Source: an uncultured Castellaniella sp.
GTDB taxonomy: Bacteria > Pseudomonadota > Gammaproteobacteria > Burkholderiales > Burkholderiaceae_B
Direction: 5' to 3'
NCBI RefSeq assembly: GCF_937988725.1
Contig: NZ_CALKHS010000010.1
Coordinates: forward strand, 806,001-870,000
DNA length: 64,000 bases
The position numbers and the translations under genes were made by a program. Positions 1-7,493 of the stretch are shown here, piece by piece. The notes below the pieces were generated by a model. It made no database searches and was not told where the DNA came from. It worked only from the letters and a program-made list of their open reading frames with translations. Each line of letters opens with the position of its first letter. Position 1 is the stretch's first letter.

Positions 1-792
1 GACATCGTCCTGGGGCGCGCCGGCATGTACGACATGGGTCATGCCGTGTTCTTCGGCATCGGCGCCTACACCAGCGCCATCCTGTCCCTGTCCTTCAACT
101 GGCCGATCCTCTGGACCATTCCCGTGGCCATCGTGCTCTCGGCGGCGCTGGGGGCGATCCTCTCGGCCCCCATCGTCAAGCTGCGCGGCGACTACCTGCT
201 GGTGGTCACCATCGGCTTCAACGCCATCTTCGTGCTGGCCATGAAGAACAACCTGTTCGGCCTGACCGGCGGGGCCGACGGCCTGTTCGGCGTCAGCGGC
301 CCGACGCTCTTCGGCCACATGTTCGGCACGCAGAGCGACCTGTTCTACCTGAACTGGGTGGTGCTGGCCATCGTGCTGTGGCTGATGCGCAACCTCGACC
401 GCTCGTCGCTGGGCCGTACCTTCCGCTACATCAAGTACGACGAGTTGGCGGCCACCACGCTGGGGGTCAATGCCCGCAACTACAAAGTCGCGGCCTTCGC
501 CCTGTCGGCCGGCGTCGCGGGCCTGGCGGGCACCCTGTTCGCCATGCAGCTGTCCGCCGTCAGCCCCGGATCCTTCCAGTTCACGGACTCGGTCGTGCTG
601 TTCGCCATCGTGCTGGTGGGCGGCCAGGCCTCGGTGCCGGGCGTGCTGCTGGGCACGGCCATGATGTTCGTGGTCCCGCAGATCTTCACGGAATTCGCCC
701 AGTACCGCTATCTGGTCTTCGGCATCGCCATGATCCTGGTCATGATTCTGCGTCCGCAGGGCATCTGGCCCGCGCGCAAGGGAGCCCTATGA
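1..792 (+). CDS. livM: Branched-chain amino-acid ABC transporter permease LivM (5' end outside window)
   Basis: Inner-membrane permease of a Liv-type ABC importer. The frame is open from base 1 and the first visible residues (DIVLGRAGMYDMGHAVFFGIGAY) already belong to the conserved LivM core, so the true start lies upstream; the ATG at 25 is internal. About 263 residues are visible, with several hydrophobic segments, a GDYLLVVTIGF stretch and the family-typical GLAGTLFA and VVLFAIVLVGGQAS segments. The C-terminus ILRPQGIWPARKGAL is usual for LivM. The stop overlaps the livG start by 4 bp (ATGA), indicating one operon with livG and livF. Substrate is inferred from the family; related transporters also carry amides or aromatic acids. 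Confidence 0.93.
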   Translation, partial: DIVLGRAGMYDMGHAVFFGIGAYTSAILSLSFNWPILWTIPVAIVLSAALGAILSAPIVKLRGDYLLVVTIGFNAIFVLAMKNNLFGLTGGADGLFGVSGPTLFGHMFGTQSDLFYLNWVVLAIVLWLMRNLDRSSLGRTFRYIKYDELAATTLGVNARNYKVAAFALSAGVAGLAGTLFAMQLSAVSPGSFQFTDSVVLFAIVLVGGQASVPGVLLGTAMMFVVPQIFTEFAQYRYLVFGIAMILVMILRPQGIWPARKGAL

Positions 793-1634
793 ATTCGCCC
801 CTGTCCCCCACTTCGCCGTCCGACGTCCTGCTCGAACTGGACCGGATCGGCATCAGCTTCGGCGGCCTGCGGGCGGTCGACGACCTCAGCTTCCAGGTCC
901 GGCGCGGCGAGATCGTCGGCCTGATCGGCCCCAACGGCGCCGGCAAGACGACGGTCTTCAACATGATCACCGGCGTCTACAAGCCCACGGACGGCCACAT
1001 CCGCTGGCATGGCCGGGACGTCACCGGCCTGCCCCCCCACCGGATCGCCGAAGCCGGCATCCGGCGCACCTTCCAGACCATCCGCCTGTTCACCGACATG
1101 ACCGTGCTGGAAAACGTCATCGCCGGCCAACACCTGCAGATGAAGCAATCCTGGTGGCAGGGCCTGCTGCGCACGCCGGCCCAGCGCCGCGAGGAGCACC
1201 TCCTGATCGAACGGGCCATGGCCGTGCTGGAACAGCTCGACCTGGCCGACGTCGCCCAGGAAATCGCCACGTCCCTGCCCTACGGCGCCCAGCGTCGCGT
1301 TGAAATGGCGCGCACCCTGGTGGCGCAGCCCGAACTCATCATTCTGGACGAGCCGGCCGCCGGCCTGAACGAACAGGAATCCGCCGGGCTGAACGACACC
1401 ATCCGCGCCATCCGCGATGCCGGCATCACCGTCATCCTGGTCGAGCACGACATGAGCGTCGTGATGAACGTCACCGACAACATCGTCGTCATCAACTTCG
1501 GCAAGAAGATCGCCGAGGGCAAGCCCGAAGACATCCGCGTCAACCCGCTGGTGATCGAGGCCTACCTGGGCCAGGACGACGACGAGGACGATCCCCTGAT
1601 GAACGCCATCCACGAAGAACAGGCCCAGTCATGA
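789..1634 (+). CDS. livG: Branched-chain amino-acid ABC transporter ATP-binding protein LivG
   Basis: Cytoplasmic ATPase subunit (281 aa) that powers the LivM-type permease. Seen in sequence: Walker A GPNGAGKT at about residues 47-54, Q-loop RTFQ near 93-96, signature LPYGAQRR near 163-170, Walker B LIILDEP near 183-189 and switch His near 220 in VEHDM. The LPYG signature in place of LSGG is typical of LivG. The start at 789 overlaps the livM stop (ATGA), and the 3' end overlaps the livF start in the same way, so the three are probably translationally coupled. An acidic tail (DDDEDD) follows the nucleotide-binding domain. Confidence 0.95.
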   Translation: MNSPLSPTSPSDVLLELDRIGISFGGLRAVDDLSFQVRRGEIVGLIGPNGAGKTTVFNMITGVYKPTDGHIRWHGRDVTGLPPHRIAEAGIRRTFQTIRLFTDMTVLENVIAGQHLQMKQSWWQGLLRTPAQRREEHLLIERAMAVLEQLDLADVAQEIATSLPYGAQRRVEMARTLVAQPELIILDEPAAGLNEQESAGLNDTIRAIRDAGITVILVEHDMSVVMNVTDNIVVINFGKKIAEGKPEDIRVNPLVIEAYLGQDDDEDDPLMNAIHEEQAQS

Positions 1635-2341
1635 CTTCTCTGCTAGAAATCGAAGACCTGCGCGTCAACTACGGGCACATCCAGGCCCTGAAAGGCATCT
1701 CGCTGCAAGTCCAGGAAAAGGAAGTCGTCGCCATCCTGGGGGCCAACGGCGCGGGCAAGACCACGCTGATGCGCACGCTCAGCGGCCTGCTGACCCCGCA
1801 TTCCGGCAAGATCACCTTCGCCGGCCACGACACCACCCGCATGGGCGCCGACCGGATCGTGCGCCTGGGCATCGGCCAGTCCCCCGAGGGCCGGCGCGTC
1901 TTCGGCACGCTGTCGGTCGCCGAGAACCTGCGCATGGGCGGCTTCACCCGGCCGCCGGCGGAAATCACCGAAAGCTGCGAGCACGTCTACAAGATCTTCC
2001 CGCGCCTGTATGAACGCCGCGCCCAGCTGGCCGGCACCCTGTCGGGCGGCGAACAGCAGATGCTGGCCATCGGCCGCGCGCTGGTGACCAAGCCCCGCCT
2101 GCTGCTCCTGGACGAACCCAGCCTGGGCCTGGCGCCGATCATCGTGCGCAACATCTTCCAGGTGCTGCGCGACGTGCGCGAAACCGGCGTCACGATCCTG
2201 ATCGTCGAGCAGAACGCCCGCATGGCCCTGAAGCTGGCGGATCGCGGCTACGTGCTGGAGGTCGGCAAGCTGTCTCACGAAGGCCCGGCGCGCGAACTGC
2301 TGGCCTCGCCGGAAATCCAGGCGGCCTATCTGGGGCACTGA
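1631..2341 (+). CDS. livF: Branched-chain amino-acid ABC transporter ATP-binding protein LivF
   Basis: Second ATPase subunit of the importer, 236 aa, the usual length. Walker A GANGAGKT is at about 37-44, signature LSGGEQQM near 137-144, Walker B LLLLDEPS near 157-164. The switch position is Gln (VEQN), which distinguishes LivF from LivG. It starts within the last codons of livG (ATGA overlap) and is the last gene of the cluster in this window. No clear terminator follows before the parvulin gene 67 bp downstream, so read-through is possible. Confidence 0.95.
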   Translation: MTSLLEIEDLRVNYGHIQALKGISLQVQEKEVVAILGANGAGKTTLMRTLSGLLTPHSGKITFAGHDTTRMGADRIVRLGIGQSPEGRRVFGTLSVAENLRMGGFTRPPAEITESCEHVYKIFPRLYERRAQLAGTLSGGEQQMLAIGRALVTKPRLLLLDEPSLGLAPIIVRNIFQVLRDVRETGVTILIVEQNARMALKLADRGYVLEVGKLSHEGPARELLASPEIQAAYLGH

Positions 2342-2408
2342 CACAGGCGCGCGGACAATCCGGGTTATCCTTTCAGGTTCTTATTCCCGCTTTATACAGG
2401 AACCTCAC

Positions 2409-2690
2409 ATGACCCAAGCCTCCGCCCGCCACATCCTGGTCGACACCGAAGAACAGTGCCTGAAGCTGAAGGCCGACATCGAGAACGGCGCCGACTTCGC
2501 CGCCGTCGCCCGTGAACATTCCAGCTGCCCGTCCAGCCGCGACGGCGGCAATCTGGGCACCTTCGGGCGCGGCCAGATGGTCCCGGAATTCGACTCGGTG
2601 GTGTTCAGCGCCCCGGTCGGCGTGGTCCAGGGACCGGTGCGCACGCAGTTCGGGTATCACCTGGTGGAAGTGACCGATCGGGAAGACTGA
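2409..2690 (+). CDS. Small parvulin-type peptidyl-prolyl cis-trans isomerase
   Basis: A 93-residue stand-alone rotamase of the PpiC/parvulin family, which accelerates proline isomerisation during protein folding. No signal peptide or membrane segment is visible, so it is probably cytoplasmic, like E. coli PpiC (93 aa). Conserved features are ARHILV near the start, GGNLGTFGRGQMVPEFD in the middle and FGYHLVEV near the end, including the family histidines. It is followed by a hairpin with a T-containing tract. Specific clients cannot be read from the sequence. Confidence 0.9.
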   Translation: MTQASARHILVDTEEQCLKLKADIENGADFAAVAREHSSCPSSRDGGNLGTFGRGQMVPEFDSVVFSAPVGVVQGPVRTQFGYHLVEVTDRED

Positions 2691-2706
2691 TCGTCCCCAG
2701 CACATG

Positions 2707-2724
2707 ACAGCCCGCAGGGGCTGT
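2707..2724 (+). terminator. Hairpin behind the parvulin gene
   Basis: Stem ACAGCCC/GGGCTGT with a GCAG loop, followed by TGTTCT. It lies 17 bp after the parvulin stop. The T tract is short, so termination strength is uncertain. The same GCAG loop recurs in the two tandem repeats just downstream. Confidence 0.5.
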
Positions 2725-2726
2725 TG

Positions 2727-2888
2727 TTCTCAAGCCGGGGCATCCCTCCACCTCGCGGCTTGCAAGCCGCTCGGATTCGATCGGCACAGCAGGGTCCGCA
2801 GGGACCCTTCTCAAGCCGGGGCATCCCTCCACCTCGCGGCTTGCAAGCCGCTCGGATTCGATCGGCACAGCAGGGTCCGCAGGGACCC
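2727..2888. repeat. Two perfect 81-bp tandem repeats containing palindromes
   Basis: Copy 1 is 2727-2807 and copy 2 is 2808-2888; I find no mismatch between them. Each unit holds the 16-bp palindrome GCGGCTTGCAAGCCGC and ends in an inverted repeat of GGGTCC/GGACCC around a GCAG loop. The unit fills almost the whole gap between the convergent parvulin and putA genes. This looks like a duplicated terminator or REP-like element; no protein is implied. Confidence 0.85.
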
Positions 2889-2895
2889 TGCTGTG
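2866..2895. terminator. Strong hairpin at the end of the tandem repeat
   Basis: A 13-bp perfect stem (2866-2878 with 2883-2895) closes a GCAG loop. It sits 8 bp beyond the putA stop codon and could end transcription from both sides. Copy 1 of the repeat forms only a 7-bp version (2791-2797/2802-2808). There is no long T run on either strand, so rho-independent function is inferred. Confidence 0.5.
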
Positions 2896-2902
2896 TCCGA
2901 TC

Positions 2903-5900
2903 TCATCCAACCATCATCAGCGTTGCGTTGCCGCCGGCGGCGGCGGTGTTGATGCAGACGGACACCTCGCGCACCAGCATTTCCAGGGGGTAGCCCTGGC
3001 CGCCGGACAGCTCGTGCGAGCGGCGGGCCAGCACGGGGACGATCGGCCCCGGGCGCGCCGCCACGGACTGGGTCAGGGCCAGCAGGTCGTCGCCGTCGCC
3101 TTCGAAGAGCACGACCTGGAAATCCGCCGCGTCCAGGGCGCCGGTGTCCACCCATTGCGCCGCCTGCAGGCCTTCCTGCTCGCGCAGCGGCCTCATTTCG
3201 GGCGTATCCACCCACAGCATCGCATTGCCCGTGCGCTGGCAGGCCTGCAGCTGGGCGCGGGCGCCCGCCGCGCTGACGGCGCGGCACAGCACCGTGCCCC
3301 GGGGCTTGAGGCGATAGCGATTGGTTTCGCCCGTGGGCCCGGGCAGATCCAGCGCCCGGGCATCCCGCCCCACCACGCCCTCGACCGGCAGCGTATTGGA
3401 CGACACCGACAGCAGGCGGTGCAGATACAGGGGGCCGCCGGCCTTGGGCCCCGTGCCCGACAGCCCTTCGCCGCCGAAGGGCTGCACGCCCACCGTGGCC
3501 CCCACGATGTTGCGATTGACGTAGATGTTGCCGACCCGGATGCGCTCGGTGACGTGGTGCACGGTCTCATCCAGGCGGGTATGGACGCCGAAGGTCAGGC
3601 CATAGCCCCGCTCGTTGATGGCGTCGATGACGCCATCCAGGTCTTCCCGGCGATACCGCAGCACGTGCAGCACCGGTCCGAACACCTCGCGCTCCAGTTC
3701 GGCGATCTCGGAGATCTCGATCAGGGTCGGCGCGACGAAGGTGCCGAAGCGGACCTGATCCTCGTCCAGCGCCTGGCGGTCGACCGAATGACCCGCGCCC
3801 TGCATGGCTTGCACGTGGCGCTCGATCATGGCCCGGGCGTCCGCATCGATGACCGGACCGATGTCCGTGGACAGCAGTTCCGGGCGCCCCACCCGAAGTT
3901 CCCGCATGGCGCCGCGCAGCATGGCCAGGGTGCGGTCGGCGCAATCTTCCTGCACGCACAGCACCCGCAGGGCGGAACACCGCTGGCCGGCGGAGTCGAA
4001 GGCGGAACTGAGCACGTCGTAGACGACCTGCTCGGTCAGCGCGGACGAATCGACGATCAGGGCGTTCTGGCCGCCGGTCTCGGCGATCAACGGCACCGGA
4101 TGCCCGGCCCCGTCCAGCCGTTTCGCCAGCGTCGCGGCGATCAGCTTGGCGACTTCGGTCGAGCCGGTGAACATGACCCCGCGCACCACGGGACTGGCCA
4201 CCAGCGCGGCGCCCACGGTCTCGCCGCGGCCCGGCATCAACTGCACGGCATCCGCGGGGACGCCGGCGCGATGCAGCACCGACACGCCATACGCGGCGAT
4301 CAGATTGGTCTGCTCGGCGGGTTTGGCCAGCACCACGTTGCCGGCCGCCAGCGCGGCGCTGACCTGCCCCGTGAAGATCGCCAGCGGGAAATTCCAGGGG
4401 CTGATGCAGAGCACGGGCCCCAGCGGCCGGTGGCTGTCGTTGGAAAACTCTTCCTCGATGCGCACGGCGTAATAGCGCAGGAAATCCACGGCCTCGCGGA
4501 CTTCGGAGATGGCGTTGGGAAAGGACTTCCCCGCCTCGCGCACGATCAGGCCGATGGACATCTGCATCTCGTCTTCCATCAGCTGGGCGGCATGCCGCAG
4601 GCACTGGGCGCGTTCTTCGACGGGCGTGGCCTGCCAGATGGGAGCCGCATACTCGGCCCGCTTCAGGGCCGCCTGCACGTCGGCCTCGTCCGCATCGATC
4701 ACCTGGCCGACCACGTCGCGCCGGTCGGCGGGATTGAGGACGTCCCGGGCGCGCTCAGCGGACCAGTCCCCCGGAGGCGCGGCGCGCCAGGGATGCCCGG
4801 CGCTGCCGAGCAGGGCCGCGGCCAGGGAGCCCAGGCGATGCTCGTTGCTCAGGTCCAGGCCGGCGGAATTGGCGCGGTTCTCATGCTTGCGGTACAGGTC
4901 GCGCGGCAGGGGGATGCGGTCGTGCGGCGCCCCCAGCGGCTGGATGGCCCGGGCCTTGCGTACCGGATCCTCGATCAGGCGATCGACCGGGATGTCCTTG
5001 TCGCCGATCTGATTGACGAAGGACGTGTTGGCGCCGTTTTCCAGCAGGCGACGCACCAGATAGGCCAGCAGGGTTTCATGCGTGCCCACCGGCGCGTACA
5101 CCCGGCAGGGGCGGTTCAGGCGGCCCTTGGACAGCGGCCCGACGACTTCTTCGTAGAGCGGTTCCCCCATGCCGTGCAGGCACTGGAATTCGTACTGGCC
5201 GGGATAGTAGTTTTCGCCCGCCAGATAGTAGATGGACGCCAGCGTCTGGGCATTGTGCGTGGCGAACTGCGGAAAGACGGCTTCGGGGGCCGACAGCAGC
5301 TTGCGGGCGCAGGCCAGGTAGGACACGTCCGTGTGGACCTTGCGGGTGTAGACCGGGAAGCCTTCCAGGCCGTCGACCTGGGCGCGCTTGATTTCCGCGT
5401 CCCAATAGGCGCCCTTGACCAGGCGCACCATCAGGCGATGCTTGCTGCGCCGCGCCAGGTCGATCACGAAATCGATGACGAACGGCGCCCGCTTCTGATA
5501 GGCCTGGATGACGAAGCCGATGCCGTTCCAGCCGCGCAGGCGTTCGTCGAAGCACAGGGCTTCCAGGAGATCCAGGGACAGTTCCAGGCGGTCGGCTTCT
5601 TCGGCGTCGATGTTCAGGCCGATGTCGTAATGCCGCGCCAGGGCGGACAATTCAACCATGCGCGGCAGCAGTTCGGCCATGACCCGGTCGCGCTGCGCGC
5701 GGGCGTAGCGCGGGTGCAGGGCCGACAGCTTGATGGAGATGCCGGGGCCTTCGTAGATGCCGCGCCCCTGGGACGCCTTGCCGATGGCATGGATGGCCTG
5801 TTCGTAGGACTGGTAGTAGCGGGCGGCGTCTTCCGCCGTGGTGGCGGCCTCGCCCAGCATGTCGTAGGAATAGCGGAACCCGATTTCCTCGAACTTGCGG

Positions 5901-6685
5901 CTGTTGGCCAGGGCGGATGAGATCGTCTGGCCGGTGACGAACTGCTCGCCCATCAGGCGCATGGCCATGTTCACGCCGCGCCGGATCAGGGGCTCGCCGC
6001 CCTTGGCGATCAGGCGCGTCAGCGCCTGGGACAGGTTCTGTTCGCTGTTGACGCTGACGAGCTTGCCCGTGACCAGCAGGCCCCAGGTCGCGGCATTGAC
6101 GAAGAGCGAACGCGATTCACCCACGTGCGCGCGCCAGTCGCCCCGGCTGATCTTGTCGCGGATCAGGGCGTCGCGGGTCGCCTGGTCGGGAATGCGCAGC
6201 AGGGCTTCGGCCAGGCACATCAGGGCCACGCCTTCCTGGCTGGACAGGGAAAATTCCTGGATCAGGCCTTCGACCCCCCCGCCGGTGCGCTTGTCGCGCA
6301 GGGTCTGCACCAGGCGCCGGGCCAGGATCTCGACCTGCTCGGCCCGGGGCGAACCCGCCTGGTCCAGCAGCATGGCGACGCATTCAGGTTCGGGGCGCCG
6401 ATAGGCCGCCGTGATGGCGGCCCGCAGCACGGACTGCGGTTGGACTTCCTGGGCGAACTCCTGGAACGAGGCCTGCGGCTCGGGCTCCGTCACGGCATCG
6501 GGCTCGGACGCATCCGGGCGGTAATCGATGTCGGCCGGCAGCTGGCCGCGCTCGATGGCTTCGATGTAGCTGAGCAAAGCCTGCTTGTGCAGCCAGTGCG
6601 GGGTGCACCCCAGTTTGTCGGCCTGCTGCCGAAGACGTTCACGCAAGGTCTCGTCGACCTTCACACCCAGGGTAACTGTCGCCAT
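2903..6685 (-). CDS. putA: Trifunctional PutA: proline dehydrogenase / P5C dehydrogenase / DNA-binding repressor
   Basis: Oxidises proline to glutamate in two steps, an FAD-linked proline dehydrogenase passing electrons to quinone and an NAD-linked glutamate-semialdehyde dehydrogenase. The 1260 residues read as a ribbon-helix-helix DNA-binding domain at 1-47 (MATVTLGVKVDETLRERL), a PRODH barrel at about 190-550 (LVKGAYWD near 422-429), and an aldehyde dehydrogenase domain at about 620-1100 with FTGSTEVAK near 839, catalytic Glu near 869 (AETGGQ) and catalytic Cys near 903 (AGQRCSALR). The C-terminus AAAGGNATLMMVG matches E. coli-type PutA. The N-terminal domain implies autorepression; a 16-bp palindrome lies 78 bp upstream of the start. 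Confidence 0.98.
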   Translation of the reverse strand: MATVTLGVKVDETLRERLRQQADKLGCTPHWLHKQALLSYIEAIERGQLPADIDYRPDASEPDAVTEPEPQASFQEFAQEVQPQSVLRAAITAAYRRPEPECVAMLLDQAGSPRAEQVEILARRLVQTLRDKRTGGGVEGLIQEFSLSSQEGVALMCLAEALLRIPDQATRDALIRDKISRGDWRAHVGESRSLFVNAATWGLLVTGKLVSVNSEQNLSQALTRLIAKGGEPLIRRGVNMAMRLMGEQFVTGQTISSALANSRKFEEIGFRYSYDMLGEAATTAEDAARYYQSYEQAIHAIGKASQGRGIYEGPGISIKLSALHPRYARAQRDRVMAELLPRMVELSALARHYDIGLNIDAEEADRLELSLDLLEALCFDERLRGWNGIGFVIQAYQKRAPFVIDFVIDLARRSKHRLMVRLVKGAYWDAEIKRAQVDGLEGFPVYTRKVHTDVSYLACARKLLSAPEAVFPQFATHNAQTLASIYYLAGENYYPGQYEFQCLHGMGEPLYEEVVGPLSKGRLNRPCRVYAPVGTHETLLAYLVRRLLENGANTSFVNQIGDKDIPVDRLIEDPVRKARAIQPLGAPHDRIPLPRDLYRKHENRANSAGLDLSNEHRLGSLAAALLGSAGHPWRAAPPGDWSAERARDVLNPADRRDVVGQVIDADEADVQAALKRAEYAAPIWQATPVEERAQCLRHAAQLMEDEMQMSIGLIVREAGKSFPNAISEVREAVDFLRYYAVRIEEEFSNDSHRPLGPVLCISPWNFPLAIFTGQVSAALAAGNVVLAKPAEQTNLIAAYGVSVLHRAGVPADAVQLMPGRGETVGAALVASPVVRGVMFTGSTEVAKLIAATLAKRLDGAGHPVPLIAETGGQNALIVDSSALTEQVVYDVLSSAFDSAGQRCSALRVLCVQEDCADRTLAMLRGAMRELRVGRPELLSTDIGPVIDADARAMIERHVQAMQGAGHSVDRQALDEDQVRFGTFVAPTLIEISEIAELEREVFGPVLHVLRYRREDLDGVIDAINERGYGLTFGVHTRLDETVHHVTERIRVGNIYVNRNIVGATVGVQPFGGEGLSGTGPKAGGPLYLHRLLSVSSNTLPVEGVVGRDARALDLPGPTGETNRYRLKPRGTVLCRAVSAAGARAQLQACQRTGNAMLWVDTPEMRPLREQEGLQAAQWVDTGALDAADFQVVLFEGDGDDLLALTQSVAARPGPIVPVLARRSHELSGGQGYPLEMLVREVSVCINTAAAGGNATLMMVG

Positions 6686-6762
6686 GATTCGGGCTCTCGG
6701 ATTGGGGATTGAACAGCGCGCGCCCCAGAGGGGGAAGGGCGGCGCTCACCATACGGCATAGT

Positions 6763-6778
6763 ATGAGGTTAACCTCAT
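6763..6778. promoter_or_regulatory. Palindrome upstream of putA, candidate operator
   Basis: ATGAGGTTAACCTCAT is a perfect 16-bp palindrome in the 123-bp gap between pqiC and putA, 78 bp before the putA ATG. PutA proteins with a ribbon-helix-helix domain repress their own promoter, and Lrp-family activators of putA also bind dyads, so either is a candidate ligand. It does not match the GTTGCA element of enteric PutA. Confidence 0.45.
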
Positions 6779-6808
6779 TCCAGCCATTATGGATAACCCG
6801 AGAACCAA

Positions 6809-7456
6809 TCAGGTACAACCCGCCTGGGCATCGACCCCGGCATCGGGTGAACCCGGCTGAGCGGGCGCGCCCTGGCGCGCCATCAGGTCCGCCAGCACAC
6901 GCACCGCCCGGCGCTGCGCATCGACCAGCGCCGCGACGCCTTCGGCGGCGGGCACCCGGATTCGCGCCTGGCAGATCCGGGGGTCGCTCGCCCCGGGTTC
7001 CCGGTCGGTCCAGACGGCGGCCAGATCGGCCTCCCGCCCCCAGACCAGGTCGAACCGCGTCACGCGGACCTGCATCTGCCGCAAGGGCCGGCCAACCAGG
7101 GTCGGCAATCGCTGCACGTCGGGCGCCCCCAGCCGGGCCGAGACCCGGCTGGCCAGCACGGCCTGGATCTGGTCGATCAGGGGAGCCGCCCACAGGGACT
7201 GGTTCAGGACCTCGACGGCCGGACTCTGCGCGGGATCGCGAACCAGCAGCTGCGAGCGATTGGATTCCGCCGGAATGCCCAGCACCTGCACGTACACCCC
7301 GTAAGGCGCCGTCCGTCCGGTCGGACGGGACTCGTCGGCGGCGACAGCCGTCGGCGCCTGCGCCAGGCTGTAGTAGCGGCTGGAAGGCGCCGCGCAGGCC
7401 GCCAGCAGGCCGGCGAGCCCGCACACCACCCCCAACATCCGTATTCTTCGCCGCAT
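6809..7456 (-). CDS. pqiC: PqiC-like outer-membrane-anchored lipoprotein (ABC-type transport auxiliary family)
   Basis: A 215-residue lipoprotein: N-terminal RRR, hydrophobic segment and lipobox LLAAC near residue 21, then the family start SSRYYSLAQ. In E. coli, PqiC is an outer-membrane lipoprotein that partners PqiA and PqiB in an intermembrane lipid-transport bridge. The ATG at 7456 is preceded by AGGAGA at good spacing and is preferred over the in-frame TTG one codon upstream. It is the last gene of clpA-pqiA-pqiB-pqiC, separated from pqiB by 37 bp. The C-terminus ends in CT, so a free cysteine is present. Confidence 0.88.
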   Translation of the reverse strand: MRRRIRMLGVVCGLAGLLAACAAPSSRYYSLAQAPTAVAADESRPTGRTAPYGVYVQVLGIPAESNRSQLLVRDPAQSPAVEVLNQSLWAAPLIDQIQAVLASRVSARLGAPDVQRLPTLVGRPLRQMQVRVTRFDLVWGREADLAAVWTDREPGASDPRICQARIRVPAAEGVAALVDAQRRAVRVLADLMARQGAPAQPGSPDAGVDAQAGCT

Positions 7457-7493
7457 CAATCGTCTCCTGGTTCGCGCCGGTCCGCCGGCCTCA

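Noticed and set aside
1..30. livM as an N-terminally truncated pseudogene
   Set aside because: The frame is open to the window edge with LivM-like residues before the first ATG, so the gene is merely cut by the window.
3014..5920. 968-codon open frame antisense to putA
   Set aside because: It mirrors the codon periodicity of putA in GC-rich DNA and has a composition rich in Arg, Gly, Gln and His with no recognisable domain.
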